Assembly: GCA_937998695.1 (NCBI GenBank)
Contig: CALLCO010000233.1
Location: 1 to 35,366, forward strand
DNA: 35,366 nucleotides
DNA from: Candidatus Ozemibacteraceae bacterium
GTDB lineage: Bacteria > Muiribacteriota > Ozemobacteria > Ozemobacterales > Ozemobacteraceae
Direction of reading: 5' to 3'
Below are positions 8,548 to 16,139 of the stretch, piece after piece. The notes under the pieces are model-generated. The model did no database searches. It was given only the letters and a program-made list of their open reading frames with translations, and was not told the origin of the DNA. Within the stretch, counting starts at the first letter, position 1; every line of letters begins with the position of its first letter. The translations under genes and the position numbers were made by a program.

Positions 8548-8829
8548 ATGAACAAAGCGGATCTCGTGAAGACCATCAGCGGCAAAGCGAAGTTGAATCA
8601 GACCACCGCCCAGAAAGCTCTCGAAGTTATGCTCGAGACCTTCAAAGACACCCTGAAGAAGGGCCAGAAGATTCAGCTCATCGGCTTTGGCTCCTTTGAA
8701 GTCGCCAAGCGCGCCGCCCGCAAGGGTGTCAACCCCCAGACCAAAAAGCCCATCAGCATCGGCGCCAAGAAGGTCGTGAAGTTCAAGCCCGGCAAAGAGC
8801 TGAAGGAAATGGTCTCCAAGGGCAAGTAA
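8548..8829 (+). CDS. hup: HU family DNA-binding protein
   Basis: This 93-residue protein has the usual length and every hallmark of the HU/IHF family. The N-terminal helices begin NKADLVKTISGKAKLNQTTA, and the signature GFGSFEVAKRAARKGVNPQT covers the start of the DNA-binding beta arm with its intercalating Pro. The C-terminal KKVVKFKPGKELK completes the fold. HU works as a dimer that bends and compacts DNA in the nucleoid. A single chain with no IHF-specific features suggests an HU homodimer. The ATG lies nine bases after GGAAGGAG, and the gene stands alone between its own promoter and terminator. Confidence 0.97.
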   Translation: MNKADLVKTISGKAKLNQTTAQKALEVMLETFKDTLKKGQKIQLIGFGSFEVAKRAARKGVNPQTKKPISIGAKKVVKFKPGKELKEMVSKGK

Positions 8830-8852
8830 GCCCCCCTCCCCAAGCGCTCACC

Positions 8853-8877
8853 CGCCCCGGTTCGCCGGGGCGTTTTT
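8853..8877 (+). terminator. Rho-independent terminator of the HU gene
   Basis: A perfect 8-bp stem (CGCCCCGG with CCGGGGCG) closed by a TTCG tetraloop is followed at once by TTTTT at 8873-8877. It lies 24 bases after the HU stop. It is the clearest intrinsic terminator in the window. Confidence 0.93.
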
Positions 8878-9064
8878 GCGTACCCCGACCGGATGCTCGG
8901 CAAAGCCCGATTCATGGGGATAAAACCGATTCATGCAACAGGCTCATATGAGCGAAAGCAAAGGAACTCAGGGCGGGAGAGGGACCCGTGGCGGGGAGTC
9001 TGACCCTCGCTTGCCCTCCGAAGCGCCTCTCGGGCGATAATGCGCGCGGATTTCGGAACTGGGG

Positions 9065-9093
9065 TTTACCTCAGGACGCGATTGTGCTATACA
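9065..9093 (+). promoter_or_regulatory. Promoter of the symporter operon
   Basis: TTTACC at 9065-9070 and TATACA at 9088-9093 are separated by 17 bases, and the -10 is preceded by TGC (extended -10). Transcription would start near 9100. The ATG at 9137 follows, with GGAGG around 9128-9132. Confidence 0.7.
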
Positions 9094-9136
9094 TTTCCGT
9101 TTTCACTCATAGAGATCAGAGAATGCCGGAGGTTCT

Positions 9137-11113
9137 ATGCCCGACAAGAAGAATGCGGCTCCTGCCCGCGAACACTGGGGATCGCGAATCGGCCTGATCC
9201 TGGCCATGGCCGGGAATGCGGTCGGCCTGGGGAATTTCCTGCGGTTCCCCACCCAGGCTGCCAGCAATGGTGGCGGGGCTTTCATGATCCCGTATTTCGT
9301 CGCCCTCCTGTTCCTGGGCATTCCGCTGATGTGGGTCGAATGGGGCATCGGCCGCTACGGTGGCAGCCTCGGGCACGGCACCCTGCCCGGCACCTTTCAC
9401 AAGATCGTGAAGAACCGGTGGGCCAAATACATCGGCGTGTTCGGGCTTGTGCTCTCGTTCTTCATCGCGGTCTATTACGTATTCATCGAATCGTGGACCC
9501 TGTCCTTCGCCTATTTCTCGGCCACCGGGCGGTATGCCGCCCTGGAAGGGGCGAGCTACGAAGCCCGGAGCAAGGAAATGGGCCGTTTCCTCAGCGAATT
9601 CCAGGGGCTGCCCCCGAAAGTCAAACTCCACAAGGACGTCACCCGTGACCAGATCGCCGAGGTGCGGGGAAAGACCGAGCCGGCCGAGGTGCCCGCCGCG
9701 CTCTTGTACCATCCGGACCAGCATGGCACCTGGGATCCCGCCGACCCTACCCTCGATCAGGAGCGCTGCCCCTATACCGAGGTTACCCTGCGGGCCAAAT
9801 ATTTCCCCGATTTCAGCCTCACCTACTTCTTTTTCCTCGTCACCAGCCTCGCGAATTTCTATTTCCTCTATCGAGGCCTGTCGGCAGGGATCGAACAGTT
9901 GGGCAAGATCGGCATGCCCATCTTGTTCGGGTTCGCGGTGGTTTTGGCGTTTCGGGTCATCACCTTCGGCACTCCCGAGGGTTCAGCCTGGAACGTCGCC
10001 GACGGGTTCAACTTCCTGTGGACCCCGGATTTCAGCAAGCTCGGCCAATCGGCCGTCTGGCTGGCCGCCGCCGGCCAGATCTTCTTCACGCTGTCCCTGG
10101 GCACCGGGGCCATCCAGACTTACGCCAGCTACCTGACGAAGAAAGACGACATCGTCCTGACCGGCTTGGCGACCGCTTCAATGAACGAGTTTGCCGAGGT
10201 CATCCTGGGCGGCACCATCGCCATCCCAGCCGCCGTGGCCTTTTTCGGGCCCCAGGCCACCGAGGCCATCGCCAAGAGCGGGTCGTTCAATCTCGGGTTC
10301 CAGGCGCTGCCGATGATCTTCTCCCAGATTTCGTTGGGAGGCTTCTTCGGGTTCATCTGGTTCTTTCTGCTGTTCATCGCCGGCATCACCAGTTCGGTGG
10401 CGCTCCTGCTGCCCCCGATCACCTTCCTCAAGGACGAGTTTAAACTCAGTCACGACAAAGCGGTGTTGTGGATCGGCGGGCTGTATTTCCTGCTCGCGCA
10501 CGGCCCCGTGCTGTTCCTGGGGAACGGCGTCCTGGACGAGATGGACTACTGGGCGGGCACCTTCCTGCTGGTGGTGCTGGCGCTGGTCGAGATCATCATT
10601 TTCATCTGGATCCTCGGGCCCGCCCAATCCTGGAAGGAAATGCACCTGGGCGCCGACATGAAGATCCCGCGCATCTTTCAGTACATCGGGCGCTATATCA
10701 CCCCGCTCTACATCCTGGTCATTTTCCTGGCCTGGGGCTACCAGAACGGCTGGAGCACCCTGATCATGGACGGCGTGAAGGTGGCCGACCGCCCCTACGT
10801 CTGGGCCACCCGCCTCGTCATGCTGCTGGTGATCGGGGCGTTCCTGCACCTCATCCACTACCGGTTCCAGGAAGACCACCCTGAGGAATCCTTCCTCACG
10901 CCGCTCACCCTGTGGGGTTTGCCGACGGTCGTGCTGATCGCCTCCTACCCCGGTCTGCTGGCGATCAAGACCAACGCCCTCCTGTTCGTCGTCTGCTCCT
11001 GGATTTTCGTCATCACCCTGTCGGGTTTCTGCATTAAGACCATGTTGTCGGTACCCCCCAAGCGGCATGACGACTTTCCCGACGAGGTGGAGGACGCGGA
11101 TGCAGGGAACTGA
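9137..11113 (+). CDS. LeuT-like sodium:amino-acid symporter (NSS family)
   Basis: This 658-residue inner-membrane protein closely follows Aquifex LeuT along its length. The opening REHWGSRIGLILAMAG leads into NAVGLGNFLRFP, whose Ala28 and Asn33 match the sodium ligands Ala22 and Asn27. FFTLSLGTGAI holds Thr318 and Ser320, matching Thr254 and Ser256. MNEFAEV holds Asn350 and Glu354, matching Asn286 and the Glu290 that marks chloride-independent members. Thr323 replaces LeuT Phe259 in the substrate pocket, and Leu replaces Ile359, so the substrate probably differs from leucine. About 58 extra residues sit in the second external loop (roughly 135-230). About 75 extra residues at the C-terminus add two probable membrane helices. 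The family couples sodium entry to uptake of amino acids or related compounds. The next gene starts inside the stop codon (TGATG overlap). Confidence 0.95.
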   Translation: MPDKKNAAPAREHWGSRIGLILAMAGNAVGLGNFLRFPTQAASNGGGAFMIPYFVALLFLGIPLMWVEWGIGRYGGSLGHGTLPGTFHKIVKNRWAKYIGVFGLVLSFFIAVYYVFIESWTLSFAYFSATGRYAALEGASYEARSKEMGRFLSEFQGLPPKVKLHKDVTRDQIAEVRGKTEPAEVPAALLYHPDQHGTWDPADPTLDQERCPYTEVTLRAKYFPDFSLTYFFFLVTSLANFYFLYRGLSAGIEQLGKIGMPILFGFAVVLAFRVITFGTPEGSAWNVADGFNFLWTPDFSKLGQSAVWLAAAGQIFFTLSLGTGAIQTYASYLTKKDDIVLTGLATASMNEFAEVILGGTIAIPAAVAFFGPQATEAIAKSGSFNLGFQALPMIFSQISLGGFFGFIWFFLLFIAGITSSVALLLPPITFLKDEFKLSHDKAVLWIGGLYFLLAHGPVLFLGNGVLDEMDYWAGTFLLVVLALVEIIIFIWILGPAQSWKEMHLGADMKIPRIFQYIGRYITPLYILVIFLAWGYQNGWSTLIMDGVKVADRPYVWATRLVMLLVIGAFLHLIHYRFQEDHPEESFLTPLTLWGLPTVVLIASYPGLLAIKTNALLFVVCSWIFVITLSGFCIKTMLSVPPKRHDDFPDEVEDADAGN

Positions 11114-11580
11114 TGCCGCTACCCCCTGACGCGGTCCGGGGCCTGATCCGGAAACTCCGCGCGGAAGGCGAGAACGCCCCTTCCCTCGATGCCTTCCTGG
11201 GAGAGATCGCCCCGACGCTCGGCCCCGATGCCCCGCTGATCGAGGCGATCCGCGAACGGGCCCGCCTGGAGCGGGCCACCGATATCCTCAAGGCCCAGGA
11301 GGCCTGGTTCCAGACGCTTGGGTGGTTCCTGGCTCGGTTGTTCATGTGGGGAAGCCTCGGCGCAGGCCTGGTGTGCCTTCTGCTGTGGGGCCGGCCGGCC
11401 GCTGACCCCTTCACCTTCGGCATGGCCGGGGCCGCCGTCTATTACCTGCTCATCCAGGTGGTGACCCCCCGCCGGCTGGCGCGGGAACGGGCCACGCTCG
11501 AAGCCGTGCGGGCGGAACGACGACAGGAGATGCTGGCCCGCCTCGAGGAGCTCGAGCGGGAGTATGACCGCCCCCGATGA
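11113..11580 (+). CDS. Small membrane protein with two TM segments, unknown family
   Basis: This 155-residue protein is not recognised. Residues 1-70 are charged and helical, two hydrophobic segments follow (about 74-93 and 100-116), and the C-terminal 35 residues are a strongly charged probable coiled coil (RRLARERATLEAVRAERR and on to ELEREYDRPR). It would sit in the inner membrane with both ends in the cytosol. Its ATG overlaps the symporter stop and its own stop overlaps the TamB start, so the three are translationally coupled. The coupling suggests a link with envelope transport or TamB function, but this is inference. Confidence 0.75.
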   Translation: MPLPPDAVRGLIRKLRAEGENAPSLDAFLGEIAPTLGPDAPLIEAIRERARLERATDILKAQEAWFQTLGWFLARLFMWGSLGAGLVCLLLWGRPAADPFTFGMAGAAVYYLLIQVVTPRRLARERATLEAVRAERRQEMLARLEELEREYDRPR

Positions 11581-14500
11581 GGCGCCTGAAGGGGTGCCTG
11601 GTCTGGGGCCTGGCGCTGACGTTCCTGATTCTGGTGGGAGGGTGGGCTCTCTTCCCGCCCGCCCTGGTGCTCCCTGAATCGGTCCGCGCCGAGATCCTCC
11701 GGCGGCTCGAGGCCCGGCTCGGCCTGGCCATCAGGGCCGGCCACCTGCGGCTTGCCCACGTGGCGGGCCGGGTCGAGATCGCCAGTCTGGCCGTCGCGAT
11801 GCCTGGCGAAACGCCTTTCCTGACGGCCAGTGAAGCCGTGCTGACCTTCCCGACCGGCACCGGCCTGACCGATTTCGTGCTGGGGCGGGCCGAGCCGGAA
11901 ACCCTCGAGATCGACGGCGTGCACTGCGACTTCAAAGCCTCGCATCCCGACCTGACGATGGCACCCAGCGCCCGCCCGGGGAAACCCCCGCCCCTGAACC
12001 GGGTGCGGCTCGGCCGTCTCCATTTGTCCACCTGGGCGGGCGAATTCGGCTTCCCCGCGCTGGACCTCCACATCAACCGGCCGGCCGGCCTAGCACGGGC
12101 CGAGCTCCACCTCGCCGAGAGCCCATTCGGCGGCGAGGTGCGGGCTTCGGGTACGGTGCCCCTGGCTTCCGGCGAGGCCGATCTGCAGGTTCAGATTCGG
12201 GAATTCCAGGCCGGGGCCATTCCCGGGCTTTTATGGGTGCAGTGGTGGTATGGCCTGCGCGTGGCCGGGGGCACCTTCGATGCCGACCTGGCCTGGCATG
12301 GGCCAATCGACCGCTGGCTGGGGAAGGGGGCGCTCGACCTGGTGGCCCTGGCCCGCCGCGAAGTGACCGGCCGTCTGGCCTTACGGGGGGTCGAGATCGG
12401 CTTCCAGGGGTTGCAGGGGCAAATCCGGCTCGATCTCGAGCGACCCGGGCCGACGACCGCCAGTTGGTCGCTCGGCCTGGCGGCGGCCACCGGCAGCCTC
12501 ACGCTCGACGGGTCCTGGAATGCCTCGTCCGGACTGCCAGGGCGGATCGAGTTCCAGCTCGTGGCCTCCGGGTTCCAGGTTGAGCCGGACTGGCTGACCC
12601 GGGCCAATCAGGGGCGCGAGACCGGCATCGAGCCGGGACTGATCGCGGCCCGATGCCGCGGCTGGACCGACGGGACCAGGGTGGAAACCCAGGGCCAGGC
12701 GACCGGCACCCGATGGTGGTACGAGGGAAAACCGCTGGGCGAGGTCCATCTGACCTGGGATCAGGTGGACTCGAGCGCGGTGGCCACCTTCACCGCCCAG
12801 CCCTTCGGGGCCACCCTGGCGGGTTCAGCCCGTCTCGAGCGCCTGGCCACCGGGCCCCTTGTCGGCGAGGTAGTGGGGCGGGTCGATGGCCTCGATCTGG
12901 CCAAGGTTCCCCTCGTGGCAGACCTGGAGCGGGCAGGAATCTGCCGTGGCCCGTTCCGATTGCGATTCCCGGCGCCCGAGGGGAAGGTGGCCTACGAGGC
13001 TGACCTGGAGGTGGTTCGTGGCAGGGTAGGGGAGTTCCGACCCCGTTTTCTGAGTGCCCGACTGAAAGGAGTTGGTGGACAGTGGGAACTGTACGACCCC
13101 TTGGCCATCTTCGATAACGGAGGACGGATCACTCTGAAGGGCCGTGTCAGTCCGAACGGGTATGCCGCGGACGCGTCGTGCGAGGGCGTGGACCTGGGGG
13201 TGTTCGGCCTGTCGCCAACCATCGCCTCGGGGCCGGTCTCGTTTGCCGGTAGTCTGTCCGGGCCGCTCGATGAACCTGTCCTCCGCGGCAACCTCTGGAC
13301 GGACCAGGGGGTCCTGTTCGGTCACCCCCTCACCTCATTCAAGGCTGGCCTGGAACTGGCCAAGGGCCGCCTGACGCTGACTCCGATCCAGGCACAGGGG
13401 CCGGGGGACGCCCAGCTCGACGGCTATCTGGCCTACGATTTCCGTCTGCGCCGCCTGATCGGATGCCATATCGGCGGCCTCGATCTCGATCTCAACCTGG
13501 TCAAACCGTTGTTGGGTCCGAACGGGAACCACCTTGACGGACGGGTGTCTGGCTATCTCCGGTATCCAGACCAGGCCGGGAGGGACATGGTGGGCTACAG
13601 CCTCCGTTCGATCGGATTGCGTGTCGGGTCGGAGACAATCGACGCCCTCGAGATCGAGGGCACGTACGAGGGGGGCCAGGGCGAGATCCGGCGACTGGAA
13701 ATCGATGCCTTCAGGGGTACCATCACCGGTCAGGGCCGTTTCCTCGACCCGGGAACCTTCCTGGGCACCCTGCGGGCCGATCGTCTCCAGGTGTCACAGA
13801 TCAGATCACTGCAGTCGTGGTTGCCTGCGGTGAAGGGAGAGGTCACGCTGGATGGGCATCTCAACTGGTCGCCCGGCACCCGCACCGGACGCTTTACCAT
13901 TGTGGGGAAGGATTTATGGGTGGGCGATCGCGACCTCGGCACTCTCGGCGCAGACGTGATCATCGATCCCGAACGACTGCAGGTGGCCACCGCCAGTTTC
14001 GACCGAATCGGGGTCAGCGCTGCCGGCGAATTGCGCTGGGGCGGCCGTCAGCCCTATCGGGCCACTCTCCATCTCGACCGGACCGACCTGTCGTTCATTC
14101 CCGTCGCCCATGGTTGGAAGGCTTTTGGCAAAGATGACTTGGTCGTCGACGGTCAGTGCCGAGTGGAAGGAACCCTGGCGGATGGCCCCCCTGACATGGT
14201 CGATGCCACGCTCGCCCGCGTGCAGATCCGTCGCGGCCAGGATGTGATCACCGCCCCGCGGCCCATGGAAATCCGCTACCAGAACGGCCTCTTCGAGTTG
14301 CGTCAATGCGAGCTGGGGTTCAAAGAGGGGCTATTCGGGGTGCAAGGCACCTATGAACCGGGCGGAACGATGGCGCTCACGGTGACCGGGTCGAAGTTTT
14401 CGTTGCTGGCCCTGGGCAACCTGCTCGAAATCCCCGGTTGGTCGGTGGATGGTGATCTTTCCCTGCAGGCCACCCTGCACGGGACCGCCGACCGGCCCAG

Positions 14501-15944
14501 CCTCAAGGGTATGGTCCGGATCCATGCCTGCTCGATGGTCGGCCGGGTGGTGCCCGAGATGCGGATGGTAGGCGAGCTGACCCCCGCACGACTGCGGCTC
14601 GACGAATTGCTGATACGCCTCCCGCATCTGCAGGTAACGGCAGCCGGAACGGTGCCCATTCCCAATGGGGGTTCCTCAGACACCATGGATCTTCGGGTGC
14701 AGGTTGCCTCGGGCCCTCTCCTCGACCTTCCCACCTATCTGCCGGAAGTCTTCCAGCACGCGAGCGGGACAGTCCGGGCGGGCCTGCACCTGACCGGGCA
14801 CCCCCGGCGGCCGGCGGTCGCCGGGGATTTCCAGGTGAGCGCGGACAGCCTGGCCTTCCGCGGGATGCGCACCCCACTGAAGCAGGTGGTCATCGCCGCC
14901 CGCACCCAGAATGGCGTGATCGAGGTGGACCCGATCGGGGCCCGCCTGGGGCGCGGGACTCTGGGGGGCCGGGGCCGGCTCGACTTCCAGAGCGGGCTGG
15001 GTTCGATGACCATCGATCTGCACGGGGAAAAACTGGATTTCGCCTGGGGCGGCCTGGAAGCCAACGGGGTGAATCTGACGGTCACGGGCCGGGGCGATCC
15101 CTACCATCCCGTGGTCCGGAGCCTGGTCAAGATTCCGCGGGGTCGGTTCAACGTGGCGGAAAGTCTGGGCGGGCTGCTTTTCAGCCGGTTGCCCCTTCCC
15201 CTCGAAAGCCTCGACTATCGGGTCGATTTCGAGGTGCCCCGCAATTTCTGGGTGCGGCATACCTTCCTCAATGCCGAAATGCGGGGGAAGGTCGGGGTCA
15301 GCGGGACCCTCGAGACCTTCCGTCTCGACGGGTCCGTGCAATGTGTGCAGGGCTGGATGTTCTTCCAGCGGCGGAAATTCCTGGTCGAGAATGGGGAACT
15401 GCGGTTCGGCGACCGGGAGGGGATCATCGACCCGCACCTGTTCCTGAAATCCTCGACCAACATCCAGAACACCCAGGTCTTCCTGACCCTTAACGGGCAT
15501 TTGTCCAGTTTCACCTCACGCCTGTATTCCAGCCCGCCCATGGCCGAAGGCGATCTGTTCGCCCTGCTGACCCTCGGCCGCAGCCTCGAGCAAGCCCAGC
15601 AGACCGATGCCCGCGACCTGTTCGAGAAAGAGATCCTGGAAGGTCTGAAAAACACCTACCTGTCAGGATTGCTGGGCTCTACCCTCTCGACCGCCTTCAA
15701 TCTCGACGAACTCTATCTGGGGTCGCTCTTCGATCGCACGACCGGGATCACCAGGTCGTTCCTGCGCATCGGGAAATACATCGGACGCAATTTCTTCTTT
15801 GCCTATGAAGGGACCATGTCAAACGAAGGGCAGAAGACCTACATCATCGAATACCGCCTGCCACGGGGGTTCCTGCTCAATCTCGAGGTCGAAAAGCCCA
15901 TCAACCGCACCCGGATCGGCGTCAAATACGACTGGAGGTTCTGA
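11577..15944 (+). CDS. tamB: TamB / DUF490 AsmA-like inter-membrane transport protein
   Basis: The product has 1455 residues, somewhat longer than E. coli TamB (about 1260). An uncleaved N-terminal membrane anchor spans about residues 7-28. A very long stretch of short beta-strand repeats follows, with many L-x-G-x-V/L-x-G patterns, as expected for the hydrophobic-groove rod that spans the periplasm. The C-terminal third carries the DUF490 signature: GRFNVAESLGGLLFSRLP, then VRGKVGVSGTL-like and FQRRKFLVENGELRFGD blocks, SSPPMAEGDLFALLTLGRS, and a terminal Phe (GVKYDWRF). Members carry phospholipid between the membranes and help assemble outer-membrane proteins. The usual partner TamA or another Omp85 protein is not in the window. 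The start ATG overlaps the previous stop in ATGA. Confidence 0.92.
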   Translation: MRRLKGCLVWGLALTFLILVGGWALFPPALVLPESVRAEILRRLEARLGLAIRAGHLRLAHVAGRVEIASLAVAMPGETPFLTASEAVLTFPTGTGLTDFVLGRAEPETLEIDGVHCDFKASHPDLTMAPSARPGKPPPLNRVRLGRLHLSTWAGEFGFPALDLHINRPAGLARAELHLAESPFGGEVRASGTVPLASGEADLQVQIREFQAGAIPGLLWVQWWYGLRVAGGTFDADLAWHGPIDRWLGKGALDLVALARREVTGRLALRGVEIGFQGLQGQIRLDLERPGPTTASWSLGLAAATGSLTLDGSWNASSGLPGRIEFQLVASGFQVEPDWLTRANQGRETGIEPGLIAARCRGWTDGTRVETQGQATGTRWWYEGKPLGEVHLTWDQVDSSAVATFTAQPFGATLAGSARLERLATGPLVGEVVGRVDGLDLAKVPLVADLERAGICRGPFRLRFPAPEGKVAYEADLEVVRGRVGEFRPRFLSARLKGVGGQWELYDPLAIFDNGGRITLKGRVSPNGYAADASCEGVDLGVFGLSPTIASGPVSFAGSLSGPLDEPVLRGNLWTDQGVLFGHPLTSFKAGLELAKGRLTLTPIQAQGPGDAQLDGYLAYDFRLRRLIGCHIGGLDLDLNLVKPLLGPNGNHLDGRVSGYLRYPDQAGRDMVGYSLRSIGLRVGSETIDALEIEGTYEGGQGEIRRLEIDAFRGTITGQGRFLDPGTFLGTLRADRLQVSQIRSLQSWLPAVKGEVTLDGHLNWSPGTRTGRFTIVGKDLWVGDRDLGTLGADVIIDPERLQVATASFDRIGVSAAGELRWGGRQPYRATLHLDRTDLSFIPVAHGWKAFGKDDLVVDGQCRVEGTLADGPPDMVDATLARVQIRRGQDVITAPRPMEIRYQNGLFELRQCELGFKEGLFGVQGTYEPGGTMALTVTGSKFSLLALGNLLEIPGWSVDGDLSLQATLHGTADRPSLKGMVRIHACSMVGRVVPEMRMVGELTPARLRLDELLIRLPHLQVTAAGTVPIPNGGSSDTMDLRVQVASGPLLDLPTYLPEVFQHASGTVRAGLHLTGHPRRPAVAGDFQVSADSLAFRGMRTPLKQVVIAARTQNGVIEVDPIGARLGRGTLGGRGRLDFQSGLGSMTIDLHGEKLDFAWGGLEANGVNLTVTGRGDPYHPVVRSLVKIPRGRFNVAESLGGLLFSRLPLPLESLDYRVDFEVPRNFWVRHTFLNAEMRGKVGVSGTLETFRLDGSVQCVQGWMFFQRRKFLVENGELRFGDREGIIDPHLFLKSSTNIQNTQVFLTLNGHLSSFTSRLYSSPPMAEGDLFALLTLGRSLEQAQQTDARDLFEKEILEGLKNTYLSGLLGSTLSTAFNLDELYLGSLFDRTTGITRSFLRIGKYIGRNFFFAYEGTMSNEGQKTYIIEYRLPRGFLLNLEVEKPINRTRIGVKYDWRF

Positions 15945-16139
15945 TCAAGCCCGGCAGCCGGCGCGATGGAACAGGGTTGGTCGTCCCAGTGCCAGGCGTT
16001 CGGCCTCGTTTTCTGGGCAAGGGCACGCAAGGGCACTCCAGGAAGGAAACGGGAAGACATGTGGGAATGCGGGCGCCCAGGACAAGGAAAGTGGTGTGCG
16101 TCCACCAGAGGTACGGTATCATCTCGGGGTGACGAGGGT

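Noticed and set aside
15966-16139. N-terminal extension of the NTT/HEAT protein by 58 codons
   Set aside because: The translation looks like non-coding sequence, and the predicted first membrane helix begins shortly after the ATG at 16140.
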